NCBI GenBank assembly: GCA_003170275.1
Contig: PNAM01000042.1
Location: 59,936-123,935, forward strand
DNA from: Myxococcales bacterium
GTDB lineage: Bacteria > Myxococcota_A > Polyangia > Palsa-1104
Direction of reading: 5' to 3'
DNA: 64,000 bases
Part shown: piece by piece, positions 33,501 through 42,571 of the stretch
Position numbering within the stretch: the stretch's first letter is position 1
How the letters are laid out: each line of letters starts with the position of its first letter
Notes under the pieces: generated by a model
What the model was told of the DNA's origin: nothing
The model's input: the letters and a program-made list of their open reading frames with translations, nothing else
Databases searched by the model: none
Made by a program: the position numbers and the translations under genes

Positions 33501-36500
33501 ATCCTCGACACCGACGGGCAGCCGGCGACGCAGCTGCGCACGCTGCGCGCGCTCGAGAAGCTCTACGCGGGCCGCTCGGAGTGGGCCGAGCTGGCCAACG
33601 TGCTCGAGAAGCAGCTGGCGCTGATCGGCGGCAACGATCTCGATTCCAAGGTCGCGCTCGAGCACCAGCTCGGCGAGCTGTACGAGACCCGGCTCGACAA
33701 GCGGCACCAGGCGCTCGATCACTACCAGTCGGCGTTCGCGCTCATGCCGTCGAACAAGCCGACGGTGGGCGCGCTCGAGCGCTGGCTCCTGGCCGTGCCG
33801 AAGGCCAAGGCAGAAGACACCAAGGACCGCGTCGACGTCGCCAACCTGCTCCTGCCGGTCTACGAGCAGCGCGACGACGCCAAGCGGATGGTCGAGTGCC
33901 TGGACATCCAGCTCGAGGCCACCACCGACGAAGCCCGGCAGCTCGAGCTGTTGCGCCGGCTCGGCGAGCTGGTGGGCACGCGGCTCGGCGACGCCAAGCG
34001 CGCCTACGAGCTGACGGGGCGGGTGTTCACGCTCAAGCCGGCCGACGGGGAGAACCGCCGAGCGATGGCCACGCTGGCCGACACGCTCGAGTGCCCCGAC
34101 GATCTGGCGGTGCGCTACGGCAAGGCCGAAGAAGTGGCGGCCAAGGCCGGCGACCAGGATCTGGCGCGCGATCTGGCGTGGGATCTAGGCCAGCTCTTCG
34201 ACGCGCGCCTGCAGATGCCCGACGAGGCCGAGCAGGCGTACCTGCGCGTGCTCGATCGCGACGCGGAGAACCCCGACGCCTACGTGGCGCTGGTGCAGCT
34301 CTACAGCGTCAACGAGCGCTGGGCGCAGCTACGCACGCTGCTCGCCAAGAAGAAGGCGCGCGCGCTCGACTCCGCGGGGCGGCTCTCGGTGCTGTTCCAG
34401 ATCTCGGACCTCGACGAGGGCGTGCTCGGCGCGGACGACGCGGCGGTCGCCGACTACCTCGAGATCCTGGAGATCGATCCGTCTTCACATCGCGCCTTCC
34501 GCTCGCTCGACCGGCTGTACACCAGCGCCGAGAAGTGGAAGGAGCTCGACGGGCTCCTCGAGAAGCGCGTGCCGCACGCGGCGCAGACGCCCGACAGCAT
34601 GGGCACGCCCGATTCGCGCGCGCACCTCAACTACCGGCGCGGCGATCTGCACGCCAACCGGCTCGACGATCCCAACGGCGCCGCGGACCTGTACGAAGCG
34701 GCGCTGGCTGACGAGCCGCGCCACGAGGCCGCGCGCAAGGGCCTCGAGATGCTGATGAAGCGCCCCGAGCTGCGGCAGCGCATCGCCAAGGCGCTCGAGC
34801 CGCTCTACGTCGCCGACGACGCGTGGTCCAAGCTCGCGCTGGTGATCGGCGCGCAGCGCGAGGCGGCCGAGGGGCGCGACGCGGCGGCGCTGGCCGGCCG
34901 GCTGGCGGAGCTTCAAGAGGAGAAGCTGGGCGCGCGGCAGCTCGCGCTCGCCACCTGGCGCGAGGCGCTGCGGCTCGATCCGGGCGACAAGAAGGTGCGC
35001 GACAACGTGGAGCGGCTGGCGCAGCTGCTCGGCCGGCTGCCCGATCTGGCGGCGGCGTGGGAGGAGGCGGTGCTGGCCTCCGATCCGGCGGACCTCACGC
35101 TGCGCGGCGAGCTGCTCGAGAAGGTGGCCGAGCTCTACGAATACGAGCTCAAGGACACCGAGCGGGCGCGCGTCGCCTGGAAGCGGCTGCTCGAGCTCGA
35201 CCCGACCAACCTGCACACCTCTCGGCCGGCGGCGGCGGCGCTGGCGCGCCTGCACGAGGCGCAGGAGAACTGGCCCGAGCTGATCGAGGTCCTGCACCGC
35301 CAGGCGGAGTGGACCGAGAAGCTGCCCGAGCGCAAGGAGCTGCTGTTCCGCATCGGGCGCATCCAGGAGGGGCTGACCGTCGACCCGGTGGCCGCTGTGC
35401 GCACCTATCGCGAGGTGCTGGAGGCCGATGGCGAGGATCGCGAGGCGCTCGATTCGCTGGAGCGCCTGCACCAGGCGCAGCGCGAGTGGACCGATCTGGT
35501 CGACGTGCTGCGCCGCCGGCTCGAGCTGGAGAAGGACGGCGGCGTGCGCCGCGATCTGTTGTGGCGCATCGCAGGGCTCAACGAGCGCGAGCTCAAGGAC
35601 TCGTCCGAGGCTGTAACCGGCTACCACGCGATCCTCGACGAGCGGCCCGACGATCAGCCGTCGCTCGAGGCGCTGGCGCGCCTGTACGAGGCCGCCGAAC
35701 GGCCCGCCGACCTGCTGGAGATCCTCGAGCGGCAGCTGCAGCTCGGCGACAAGCAGGGGCCGCGCCCGCTCGACGTGCGCATGCGCATCGCGGTGATCCT
35801 CGACGGGTTCAAGCGCTACGATCAGGCGCTCGAGCGCTACCGCGAGGTGCTGGCCGAGGAGCCGCGCCACGAGGGCGCGCGCGCCGGCCTGGAGAAGCTG
35901 CTCGACGACGAAGACCTGCGCCTGCGCGCGGCCGAGGTGCTCGAGCCGCACTACGAGAAGGCCGGCGAGATCGAGAAGCTGATCCGCCTGTCCGAGCTGT
36001 GGGCGCGCTATGCGCCGGATCCGCGCGAGCGGATCAACCGACTCGGTCGCATCGCCGAGCTGCGCGAGCAGGGCGCGTCGGCCAGCGGCGCGTTCGATGC
36101 GCTCAGCCGCGCGGCGCGCTTTGCCGTCGGCGAGCCGGATCTGCCGCAGCTCCTCGATCGGCTCGAGCGCGTGGCGGTGATGGCCGGTCAGGGGACCAAC
36201 GTGCGCACCGAGCTGGTCGCGCTGTACCGCGAGCTCGGACCGGACATCCTCGACGCGACCACGCAAGAGCGCGTGTACCTGACCGTCGCCGCCGAATCGC
36301 ACAAGCTCGGCGATCGCGCCACCGCGCGCGAGTACTACCGGCGCGTCATCGACACCACGCCCGATCACCCGAAGGCGCTCGACGCGCTCGAGCAGATCTA
36401 CCTGGAAGGGCGCGAGTGGGAGCCGCTGTTCGAGGTCTACGCGCGGCGCGCCGAGCTGTTCACCGGCGACGACGACAAGCGGCGCCACTACCTGATGCTG

Positions 36501-39500
36501 CTCGCCGAGCTGTGCGAGCGCGAGCTCGATCGCGCGTCGGAGGCGATGCGCGCCTACGAGCAGGTGCTCGAGCTGTTTCCCGCCGATCTCGAGGCCTTCC
36601 GCTCGCTCGAGAAGCATTACGCCTCGACGCATCGTTCGGCGGATCTCGCCGAGCTGCTCGAGAAGCGGCTCACCTTCGCCGACGATCTCGACGAGGCAGT
36701 CTCGCTGCGCTTCCGGCTGGCGACGCTGTACGACGAGGATCTGCAGGACTCCGATCGCGCGGTCGACAACTATCGCGCCACGCTCGGCGGCGATCCGACC
36801 CACGAGGGCGCCATCCACGCGCTCGAGAAGTTCCTCGACGACGACGCGCAGCGCGTTTCGGCCGCCGAGGTGCTGGAGCCGATCTATGCGGCGCGTCATG
36901 ATTGGCCGCGGCTGGTGCGCATCTATCAGATCCGCCTGGAAGCGGCCGACGATCCCAAGGTGCGGCTCGGTCTCACCAAGCGGATCGCGCGGCTCTACGA
37001 GGAGCAGCTCGAAGACCTCGAGGGCGCGTTCACCTGGTTCGGCAAGGTCTTCCGCGAGGACCCGGCCGACCGCGCCATGCGCGATCAGCTCGCGCGCCTG
37101 GCCGGCATCCTCGGCGCGTGGGAGAAGCTGGCCCGCGTGTACGAGGACTACCTCACCGACGTGGTCGGCGAGGAGGGCCCGATCGCGGTCGAGATCCTGC
37201 GCACGCTGGCGAGCGTGTACCACGCGCGCCTGGAGAACGTCGACGGCGCCAAGAGCTGCTACAAGCGGCTGATCGCGCTCGACGCCAACGACGAGGTGGC
37301 GTTCCACAACCTCGAGCAGTTGCTCACCCGCGCGCACCGCTGGCAGGATCTGCTCGAGACCTATCGCGAGTCGGCCGAGGGCGCACTCGATCTGGAACGC
37401 AAGAAGACCCTGCTGTTCAAGCAGGCGGCGATCCAGGAGAACGAGCTCAAGGAGGTCGATCCGGCCATCGATCTGTATCGCGCGATCCTCGACGTGGATT
37501 CGGAAGATCCGCGCGCGGTCGCCGCGCTCGATCGGCTGTACACCGACGGCAAGCGCTGGCACGACCTGGTGGAGCTCCTGGTGCGGCGGCTGGAGCAGGC
37601 CGAGGGGCCGGGGTGGATCGCGCTCGAGCTGCGGCTGGGCGCGGTGTACGAGGCCGAGCTGGAGGATCGCCCGGGCGCGATCGACGCCTACGAGCAGGTG
37701 CTGCAGCGCGCCGCCGGGCACCCCGACGCGGTGCGCTCGCTCGAGCGGCTGATCGTCGACCACGAGCACACCTTCCGCATCGCGCAGATCCTCGAGCCGA
37801 TCTATCGCGCCGAGGACGCGTGGCAGAAGCTGGTGGTGATCTACGACGCCGAGCTGGAGTTCATCGACGACAAGCCCAAGCGCGTCGAGCTGCTGCGCGA
37901 GATCGCGCGCATCCACGAGCAGCGCGGCGGCGACGGGCGGCTGGCGTTCCAGGCCCTGGCCCGCGCGTGGACCGAAGAGGCGGGCGAGGACGGCAGCGAC
38001 CGCGAGACCGCGCTGTACCTCGAGCTGGTGCGGCTCTCCCGCGTGCTGGTCATGTGGCGCGAGCTGGTGTCTACCCTCGAAGGCGCGGTCGAGAAGTCGT
38101 ACGACGCCGAGCTGCAGGCGCGCGTGCACTCGCGCATCGCCGAGCTCAAAGAGGCGCACCTGGCGGATCCGCTGGGCGCGATCGAGAGCTGGCGCAAGGT
38201 CACCGGCGTGCGCGACGACGACGATGACGCATGGAAGGCGCTGGAACGGCTGTACGAGCAGGAGAAGCGGCAGCCCGAGCTGGTGTCGGTGCTGGAGAAG
38301 CGCGGCTCGCTGGTCAGCGACGTGGGCGAGCAGAAGTCGCTGGCCTACCGTGCGGCGGCGATCTACGAGAGCGCGCTCGGCCAGCCCGATCAGGCGATCG
38401 CGACCTGGCGGCAGGTGCTCACGCTCGACGAGGACGATCGCGCGGCGCTCGACGCGCTCGAGCGGCTGTACCTGGAGAAGAAGGCGTTCCGCGATCTCGC
38501 GGGCGTCTACGCGCGCAAGATCGAGCTGACCTCCGACGAAGCCGCGCGGCGGCCGTTGCGCTTCTCGCTCGCCAAGGTGAACGAGACCGAGCTGCACGAC
38601 ACGTTCGCCGCCATCGACGCCTACAAGGGCGCGCTGTCGGTCAACGGCGAGGATCGCGAGGCGCTCGAAGCGATCGCGCGCTTGTACGAGGGCGAGCGGC
38701 TGTGGGCTGATCACCTCGAGGCGCTCGACGCGCTGGTGCCGCTCGCCGCCGGGCAGGCGCGCATCGATCTGGAGCTGCGCGCCGCCGAGGTCGTCGAGAA
38801 GCAGCTGGGCGACGTCGAGGCAGCCATCGGACGCTACGACAAGGTGCTGCGCATGCATCCGGCCGCGCGCGTCGCGCTCGAACGGCTGGCGCGCGACGAG
38901 GCCACGCGCACCCAGGCTGCCGACGTGCTCGAGCCGTACTATCAGGAGCGCAACGAGCAGCCGGCGCTGATCGAGCTCGCCGAGCTGCGGCTGTCCGCCG
39001 AGAGCGAGCCGGCGGCGCGGCGCGCGCTGCTCTCGCGCATCGCCAGGCTCAGCGAGGAGGGCCTGGGCGATCCGCAGGCGGCGTTCGCGGTGTGGGGACG
39101 CGTGCTCGGCGAAGATGCCGGCGACCGCGGCGCGCAAGAGGAGCTCGAGCGCATCGCCGAGGCCACCAACACGCCCGCCGAGTTGGCGCGGCTGTACGAA
39201 GAGCGCATGTCGGCGGCGTACGACCAGGACGTGCAGCGCGCGCTGGCGTGGAAGCTGGGCATGCTCTACGAGAACCGGCTCGGCGACGACGACAAGGCCA
39301 CGCGCGCCTACAACAAGGCGCTCGAGCTGCCAGCCCCCGAGGGCCACAGCGGCGGCGACGCGGTGTCCGAGCGCGACGTGCTCGAGGCGCTCGATCGGCT
39401 GCTGACGCGCAGCGGGCGCTGGCGCGATCTCGGCGAGATCCTCGAGAAGGAGGCGCAGGTCGCGCCCGAGCCCGACGCGCAGGCGGAGTTCTTCCACCGG

Positions 39501-41858
39501 CTCGGCGTGCTGCGCGCCGGCGAGCTGCTCGATCTCGACGCGGGGCTGGCGGCGTTCCGCGACGCGCTCGCGCGGGCTGCAGCGCACGCCGGCGCGCGGG
39601 CGGGCCTGGAGAAGCTGCTGTCCTCGACGGTGCACGCCGAGGCCGCGCTCGACATCCTCGAGCCGCTCTACGAGTCCGACGGCGATCACGAGAAGCTGGT
39701 GTCGCTCTCCGAGGTGCGGCTGGGCATCACCGAGCACCGTTCGGAGCAGGTCGCGCTGCTCGAGCGCATCGCCGAGCGTTGCGAGAAGAGCCTCGGCGAC
39801 ACCGTGCGCGCGCTCGACGCGATGTCGCGCGCGGCCATGCTCGATCCGGCCGAGACGCGGCTGCTCGACGAGGTCGAACGGTTGGCGCGCGAGGCGGGCG
39901 CCGAGTCGATGGCCGGCGAGATCTTCGAGAAGGTCCTCGAGAACGGCGTGGCCAGCGAGATCGGGCGCGAGGTCGGGTTGCGCGCGGCGCGGCTGTGGGA
40001 GCGCGCCCAGGATCTGCGCGCCGAGGCCCGCTATCGCGCGGTGCTGCAGCTGGACGGCGAGAACGGCGAAGCGCTCGAAGCGCTCGATCGCATCTACCGG
40101 GTCAAGGGCGACGCGGCGCAGCTGGCCGAGATCCTGGCTCGGCGCGCCGAGCTGGAGCTGGACGTCACGCAGAAAAAGCTGCAGCTCGCCGAAGCGGCGC
40201 GGCTGTACGAATCGTCGCTCGGCGATCAGACCCGCGCGATCGAGACCTGGCGCAAGGTGATCGACACCGACGAGGCGGATCATGCCGCGCTCGACGCGCT
40301 CGCCCGATTGTACGAATCGGCGGGCCGCTATCCGGAGCTGGTGGCGACGCTGACCGAGAAGGCGCGCTTCGAGGAGGATCACGGCGCGCAGGTGGGGCTC
40401 AAGAGCCGCGTGGCGGCGATCTGGGCGGAGAGGCTCAACGATCTCGACAAGGCGGTCGAGGCCTACCGCGACCTGCTCGATCTGGCGCCCGATTCGCTGG
40501 CGGGGCTCGAGGCGCTCGAGGAGCTCGAGCGGCGCCGGCAGAACTGGACCGCGGTGCAGGAGGTGCTGGTGCGGCGTCTCAACGCGGTCGGCGCCGGGGC
40601 CGCGCAGATCCCGGTCTACCGCCAGCTGGCGCAGCTCGCGGTGGAGAAGAACGACGCTCCCGAGGACGCGATCGGCTATCTGCACGAGGTGCTGGCGATC
40701 GCGCCGCCCGAGAGCAGTGACGCCGCGCAGGCCAACCACGAGCTGGGTGCGCTGCTCGAGCGGACCGGCAAGTTCCACGATCTAATCGATGTGCTCACGC
40801 AGCAGGCCAACGCGCGCTCGCAGGCCGGCGATCAGGCGGGCGAGGTGCGCCTCCTGGTGCGCGCCGCCGATCTGTGGGAGCAGAAGCTCGGCAGCCCCGA
40901 CTCGGCGACCGAGATCCTCGAGCGCATCCTCGAGCGCGATCCGTCGAACGTGCGCGCGCTCACGTCGCTGGCGCGCATCTACGAAGGCGCCCACGATCTC
41001 GAAAAGTGCCGCGCCACGCTCGAGAAGGCGATCGCGCTGGCGTCCGAGCCGACCGAAAAGGCCGAGCTGTACTTCCGCATCGGCAAGCTCGAAGGGGACG
41101 CCAACGGCGACGACGCCGCCGAGCCGTTCTACGTGCAGGCGCTCGAGGCCGACTATCACCACGCGGCGGCGGCGCTCGCGCTGGAGAAGCTGGCGCGCGC
41201 CAAGGGCAACTGGGCCAAGGTGGCGGACCTGCTCTCGCGCCGCGAGGACTCGACGCCGGACGCGGACAAGCGCGCGCTGTACCTCGAGCTGGCCAACGTG
41301 CTGGTGGAGAAGCTGCGCCAGGCCGGCTCGGCGCTGCCGTACCTCGAGCGGGCACTGGCGATCTCGCCGGACGATCCGGTGGTGCTCGAGCCGCTCGCCG
41401 ATCTGTACTTCCAGGCCAACCGGCTCGACGACGCGCTACCGCTGTACCGCTCGCTCGCCGAGCGCATGCAGAAGGCGCGGCGCATGAAGGACGTGGGCCG
41501 GCTGCGCTTCCGCATCGGCGCGATCGCGGAGAAGCGCGGCGACTCCAAGCTGGCGCTCGAGGAGTACGCGGCCGCGCACCAGATCGATCCGGCGCACGCG
41601 CAGACGCTCGAGTCGCTCGGCCGGCTGCACCTGGCGGCTGGCGACTGGGAGAAGGCGCGCGGCATCTACCGCAAGATGCTGCTGCAGAACCTCGACCCGG
41701 CGGCCGGCGTGACCAAGGCCGACGTCTACCTGCACCTGGGCGAGATCCACGAGAAGCTCGGGGAGGCGCCCAAGGCGATCGGCATGTACGAGCGGGGCCT
41801 CGAGCTCGACGGTGCTCATAAGGCGCTGCGTGAAGCGCTGGCGCGCTCCAAGCATTAG
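30522..41858 (+). CDS. Giant cytoplasmic TPR-like repeat protein (~3778 aa)
   Basis: Continuous frame from ATG at 30522 (MDAGIISALALLESEPENADALATL...) to the stop at 41858; recurring LY....W..L..LL..RLE...R..L..RIA.LYE..L.D...AI..Y..VL..DP....AL.AL units. The ORF-track start (29619) is an upstream artefactual extension. Confidence 0.92.
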   Translation: MDAGIISALALLESEPENADALATLSSLIDGGGNGRGKEAAADTGVRRALTEARRVHKERGDWELTARLIDLELGWETDKERRADLYLEKGKILSDELLREDEAVRCYERVLELRPDDEAAEDAVGHISLVKDNWQKIVKKYLEEAKDSTDRQLTTSLYLSIAEIYAKYQPSGEGGDHVEAYLQQALEVEPRNARASMRLERLYRGEQRWEELCELYESRIEAAATKEERVGAYLMLAEVQAKQRGQRAEAAESYKKALGIDPANQKALRALVDFYTAEENWQALIRVYENALRARPRGEPETGMYLQIGMLWWKKLANLESADEYWKRVRKAEPAHPAMLEFYRELHAKEPQKLLAVLQQAQKVEADAKRRLDLGVEMASLSARSSGGVEKAIDLWKGVLKLDPTQGQAIDALKKLYEQTEKWNALLELLKDRLEALPKDAVDERVERLLEVVAIYRDKLNLDVMVINTYNNILQLKPDHTGALNALGAKYEAMGRWNDLIGVLQRTADVLTDNDEKAGLLRRIATLWIDKFGNFNQAVKPLEELYAISPVDPETVARLRDIYTRRRSWRALIDLERKELERLSTPQQAPARREKLMEIARLAADRLGDAREAIALWNKLLELNESDLEALGALAALYEREKRWLALCECLRRQSLLASDPKAQVILLERIGTLYAEKLASPEQAISAYQEIVRKMPSHPKAMRTLRELFAQGQRFDELEKLYGENGQWEELCEVLLGAAERITEAPRKIALYSRVAEIALTQLKAPDRAAKAYERILAADGENQAAAAALVPIYRAAEKWARLLACYEILLAHAGELDAKLGIHADIIKLAEEKLGSHGLAFTWCAKAYALKPSDSRIEKELERLAAEAEAWEELVDIYVAEVARETDPEKQAERHRQLGRISVSRLHKTDDARRHFEAVLERKPDDEEALSTLEQIFTQSAAYPSLLAIYKRREGRAKDPQRRLEMLFKIAWIEEEQLKDLPAAIGTFKKILDTDGQPATQLRTLRALEKLYAGRSEWAELANVLEKQLALIGGNDLDSKVALEHQLGELYETRLDKRHQALDHYQSAFALMPSNKPTVGALERWLLAVPKAKAEDTKDRVDVANLLLPVYEQRDDAKRMVECLDIQLEATTDEARQLELLRRLGELVGTRLGDAKRAYELTGRVFTLKPADGENRRAMATLADTLECPDDLAVRYGKAEEVAAKAGDQDLARDLAWDLGQLFDARLQMPDEAEQAYLRVLDRDAENPDAYVALVQLYSVNERWAQLRTLLAKKKARALDSAGRLSVLFQISDLDEGVLGADDAAVADYLEILEIDPSSHRAFRSLDRLYTSAEKWKELDGLLEKRVPHAAQTPDSMGTPDSRAHLNYRRGDLHANRLDDPNGAADLYEAALADEPRHEAARKGLEMLMKRPELRQRIAKALEPLYVADDAWSKLALVIGAQREAAEGRDAAALAGRLAELQEEKLGARQLALATWREALRLDPGDKKVRDNVERLAQLLGRLPDLAAAWEEAVLASDPADLTLRGELLEKVAELYEYELKDTERARVAWKRLLELDPTNLHTSRPAAAALARLHEAQENWPELIEVLHRQAEWTEKLPERKELLFRIGRIQEGLTVDPVAAVRTYREVLEADGEDREALDSLERLHQAQREWTDLVDVLRRRLELEKDGGVRRDLLWRIAGLNERELKDSSEAVTGYHAILDERPDDQPSLEALARLYEAAERPADLLEILERQLQLGDKQGPRPLDVRMRIAVILDGFKRYDQALERYREVLAEEPRHEGARAGLEKLLDDEDLRLRAAEVLEPHYEKAGEIEKLIRLSELWARYAPDPRERINRLGRIAELREQGASASGAFDALSRAARFAVGEPDLPQLLDRLERVAVMAGQGTNVRTELVALYRELGPDILDATTQERVYLTVAAESHKLGDRATAREYYRRVIDTTPDHPKALDALEQIYLEGREWEPLFEVYARRAELFTGDDDKRRHYLMLLAELCERELDRASEAMRAYEQVLELFPADLEAFRSLEKHYASTHRSADLAELLEKRLTFADDLDEAVSLRFRLATLYDEDLQDSDRAVDNYRATLGGDPTHEGAIHALEKFLDDDAQRVSAAEVLEPIYAARHDWPRLVRIYQIRLEAADDPKVRLGLTKRIARLYEEQLEDLEGAFTWFGKVFREDPADRAMRDQLARLAGILGAWEKLARVYEDYLTDVVGEEGPIAVEILRTLASVYHARLENVDGAKSCYKRLIALDANDEVAFHNLEQLLTRAHRWQDLLETYRESAEGALDLERKKTLLFKQAAIQENELKEVDPAIDLYRAILDVDSEDPRAVAALDRLYTDGKRWHDLVELLVRRLEQAEGPGWIALELRLGAVYEAELEDRPGAIDAYEQVLQRAAGHPDAVRSLERLIVDHEHTFRIAQILEPIYRAEDAWQKLVVIYDAELEFIDDKPKRVELLREIARIHEQRGGDGRLAFQALARAWTEEAGEDGSDRETALYLELVRLSRVLVMWRELVSTLEGAVEKSYDAELQARVHSRIAELKEAHLADPLGAIESWRKVTGVRDDDDDAWKALERLYEQEKRQPELVSVLEKRGSLVSDVGEQKSLAYRAAAIYESALGQPDQAIATWRQVLTLDEDDRAALDALERLYLEKKAFRDLAGVYARKIELTSDEAARRPLRFSLAKVNETELHDTFAAIDAYKGALSVNGEDREALEAIARLYEGERLWADHLEALDALVPLAAGQARIDLELRAAEVVEKQLGDVEAAIGRYDKVLRMHPAARVALERLARDEATRTQAADVLEPYYQERNEQPALIELAELRLSAESEPAARRALLSRIARLSEEGLGDPQAAFAVWGRVLGEDAGDRGAQEELERIAEATNTPAELARLYEERMSAAYDQDVQRALAWKLGMLYENRLGDDDKATRAYNKALELPAPEGHSGGDAVSERDVLEALDRLLTRSGRWRDLGEILEKEAQVAPEPDAQAEFFHRLGVLRAGELLDLDAGLAAFRDALARAAAHAGARAGLEKLLSSTVHAEAALDILEPLYESDGDHEKLVSLSEVRLGITEHRSEQVALLERIAERCEKSLGDTVRALDAMSRAAMLDPAETRLLDEVERLAREAGAESMAGEIFEKVLENGVASEIGREVGLRAARLWERAQDLRAEARYRAVLQLDGENGEALEALDRIYRVKGDAAQLAEILARRAELELDVTQKKLQLAEAARLYESSLGDQTRAIETWRKVIDTDEADHAALDALARLYESAGRYPELVATLTEKARFEEDHGAQVGLKSRVAAIWAERLNDLDKAVEAYRDLLDLAPDSLAGLEALEELERRRQNWTAVQEVLVRRLNAVGAGAAQIPVYRQLAQLAVEKNDAPEDAIGYLHEVLAIAPPESSDAAQANHELGALLERTGKFHDLIDVLTQQANARSQAGDQAGEVRLLVRAADLWEQKLGSPDSATEILERILERDPSNVRALTSLARIYEGAHDLEKCRATLEKAIALASEPTEKAELYFRIGKLEGDANGDDAAEPFYVQALEADYHHAAAALALEKLARAKGNWAKVADLLSRREDSTPDADKRALYLELANVLVEKLRQAGSALPYLERALAISPDDPVVLEPLADLYFQANRLDDALPLYRSLAERMQKARRMKDVGRLRFRIGAIAEKRGDSKLALEEYAAAHQIDPAHAQTLESLGRLHLAAGDWEKARGIYRKMLLQNLDPAAGVTKADVYLHLGEIHEKLGEAPKAIGMYERGLELDGAHKALREALARSKH

Positions 41859-41866
41859 CTGATAAA

Positions 41867-42571
41867 ATGGCTTCCATGAGAGCTGTCGTCGCGACCGTGC
41901 TGCTCCTGAGCGGCACGCTCGCGTTCGCAAAGCCCCCGGTCGCGCCCGTCGTGCAGCCTCCCGGCGCGCTGGTGGTCAACTCGACCACCGACGGGGCCGA
42001 GGTCTACGTCGACGGTGAGAAGCGCGGCGATACGCCGCTACCCGGGCCGATCGCGCTGCAGCCGGGCGAGCACACCATCAAGGTGCAGAAGGTCGGCTAC
42101 GCGCCGCTGATCGACGTGTTCAAGATCGCGCGCAAGGGCCAGACCAAGTTCGACGTCGAGCTGGTGCCGATCTCGGGCGTGCTGGCGGTGACCTCGAACG
42201 TCGAGAAAGCGCGCGTGCTGGTCGACGGCAAGTTCATCTGCGAGGTGCCGTGCACAACCGAGGTCGACGTGGGCGCCCGCGCGGTGCAGGTCTCCAAGGG
42301 CGGCTTCAAGGACTTCTTCCAGAACATCTCGGCGGTCGCCGGGCAACAGGTCGCGCTCGAGGTCAAGCTCGAGGAGCTGCCGATGGGCCTCAACCCCTAC
42401 AAGCCGCCGCCGCCGCCGCCGCCCAAGTGGTTCGAGAAGTGGTGGGTCTGGACCGCAGGCGTCGCCGCCGCCGGCGCGATCGCAGTCGCCATCGCCGTAC
42501 CGGTGACCGAATCGCAAAAAGATCCGATCAAACAGTTCAACCCCGCCTACACCTGGACCATCGGCAAGTAG
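41867..42571 (+). CDS. PEGA-domain protein with signal peptide and C-terminal TM segment
   Basis: PGALVVNSTTDGAEVYVDGEKRGDTPLPGPIALQPGEHTIKVQKVGYAPL and a second PEGA-like repeat ISGVLAVTSNVEKARVLVDGKFICEVPC; polyproline then WWVWTAGVAAAGAIAVAIAVPV. Confidence 0.85.
   Translation: MASMRAVVATVLLLSGTLAFAKPPVAPVVQPPGALVVNSTTDGAEVYVDGEKRGDTPLPGPIALQPGEHTIKVQKVGYAPLIDVFKIARKGQTKFDVELVPISGVLAVTSNVEKARVLVDGKFICEVPCTTEVDVGARAVQVSKGGFKDFFQNISAVAGQQVALEVKLEELPMGLNPYKPPPPPPPKWFEKWWVWTAGVAAAGAIAVAIAVPVTESQKDPIKQFNPAYTWTIGK

Noticed and set aside
34485-40778. 2097-aa minus-strand ORF
   Set aside because: Antisense shadow of the giant TPR gene; low-complexity R/L/Q/H-rich translation with no domain features, typical of high-GC third-position bias.
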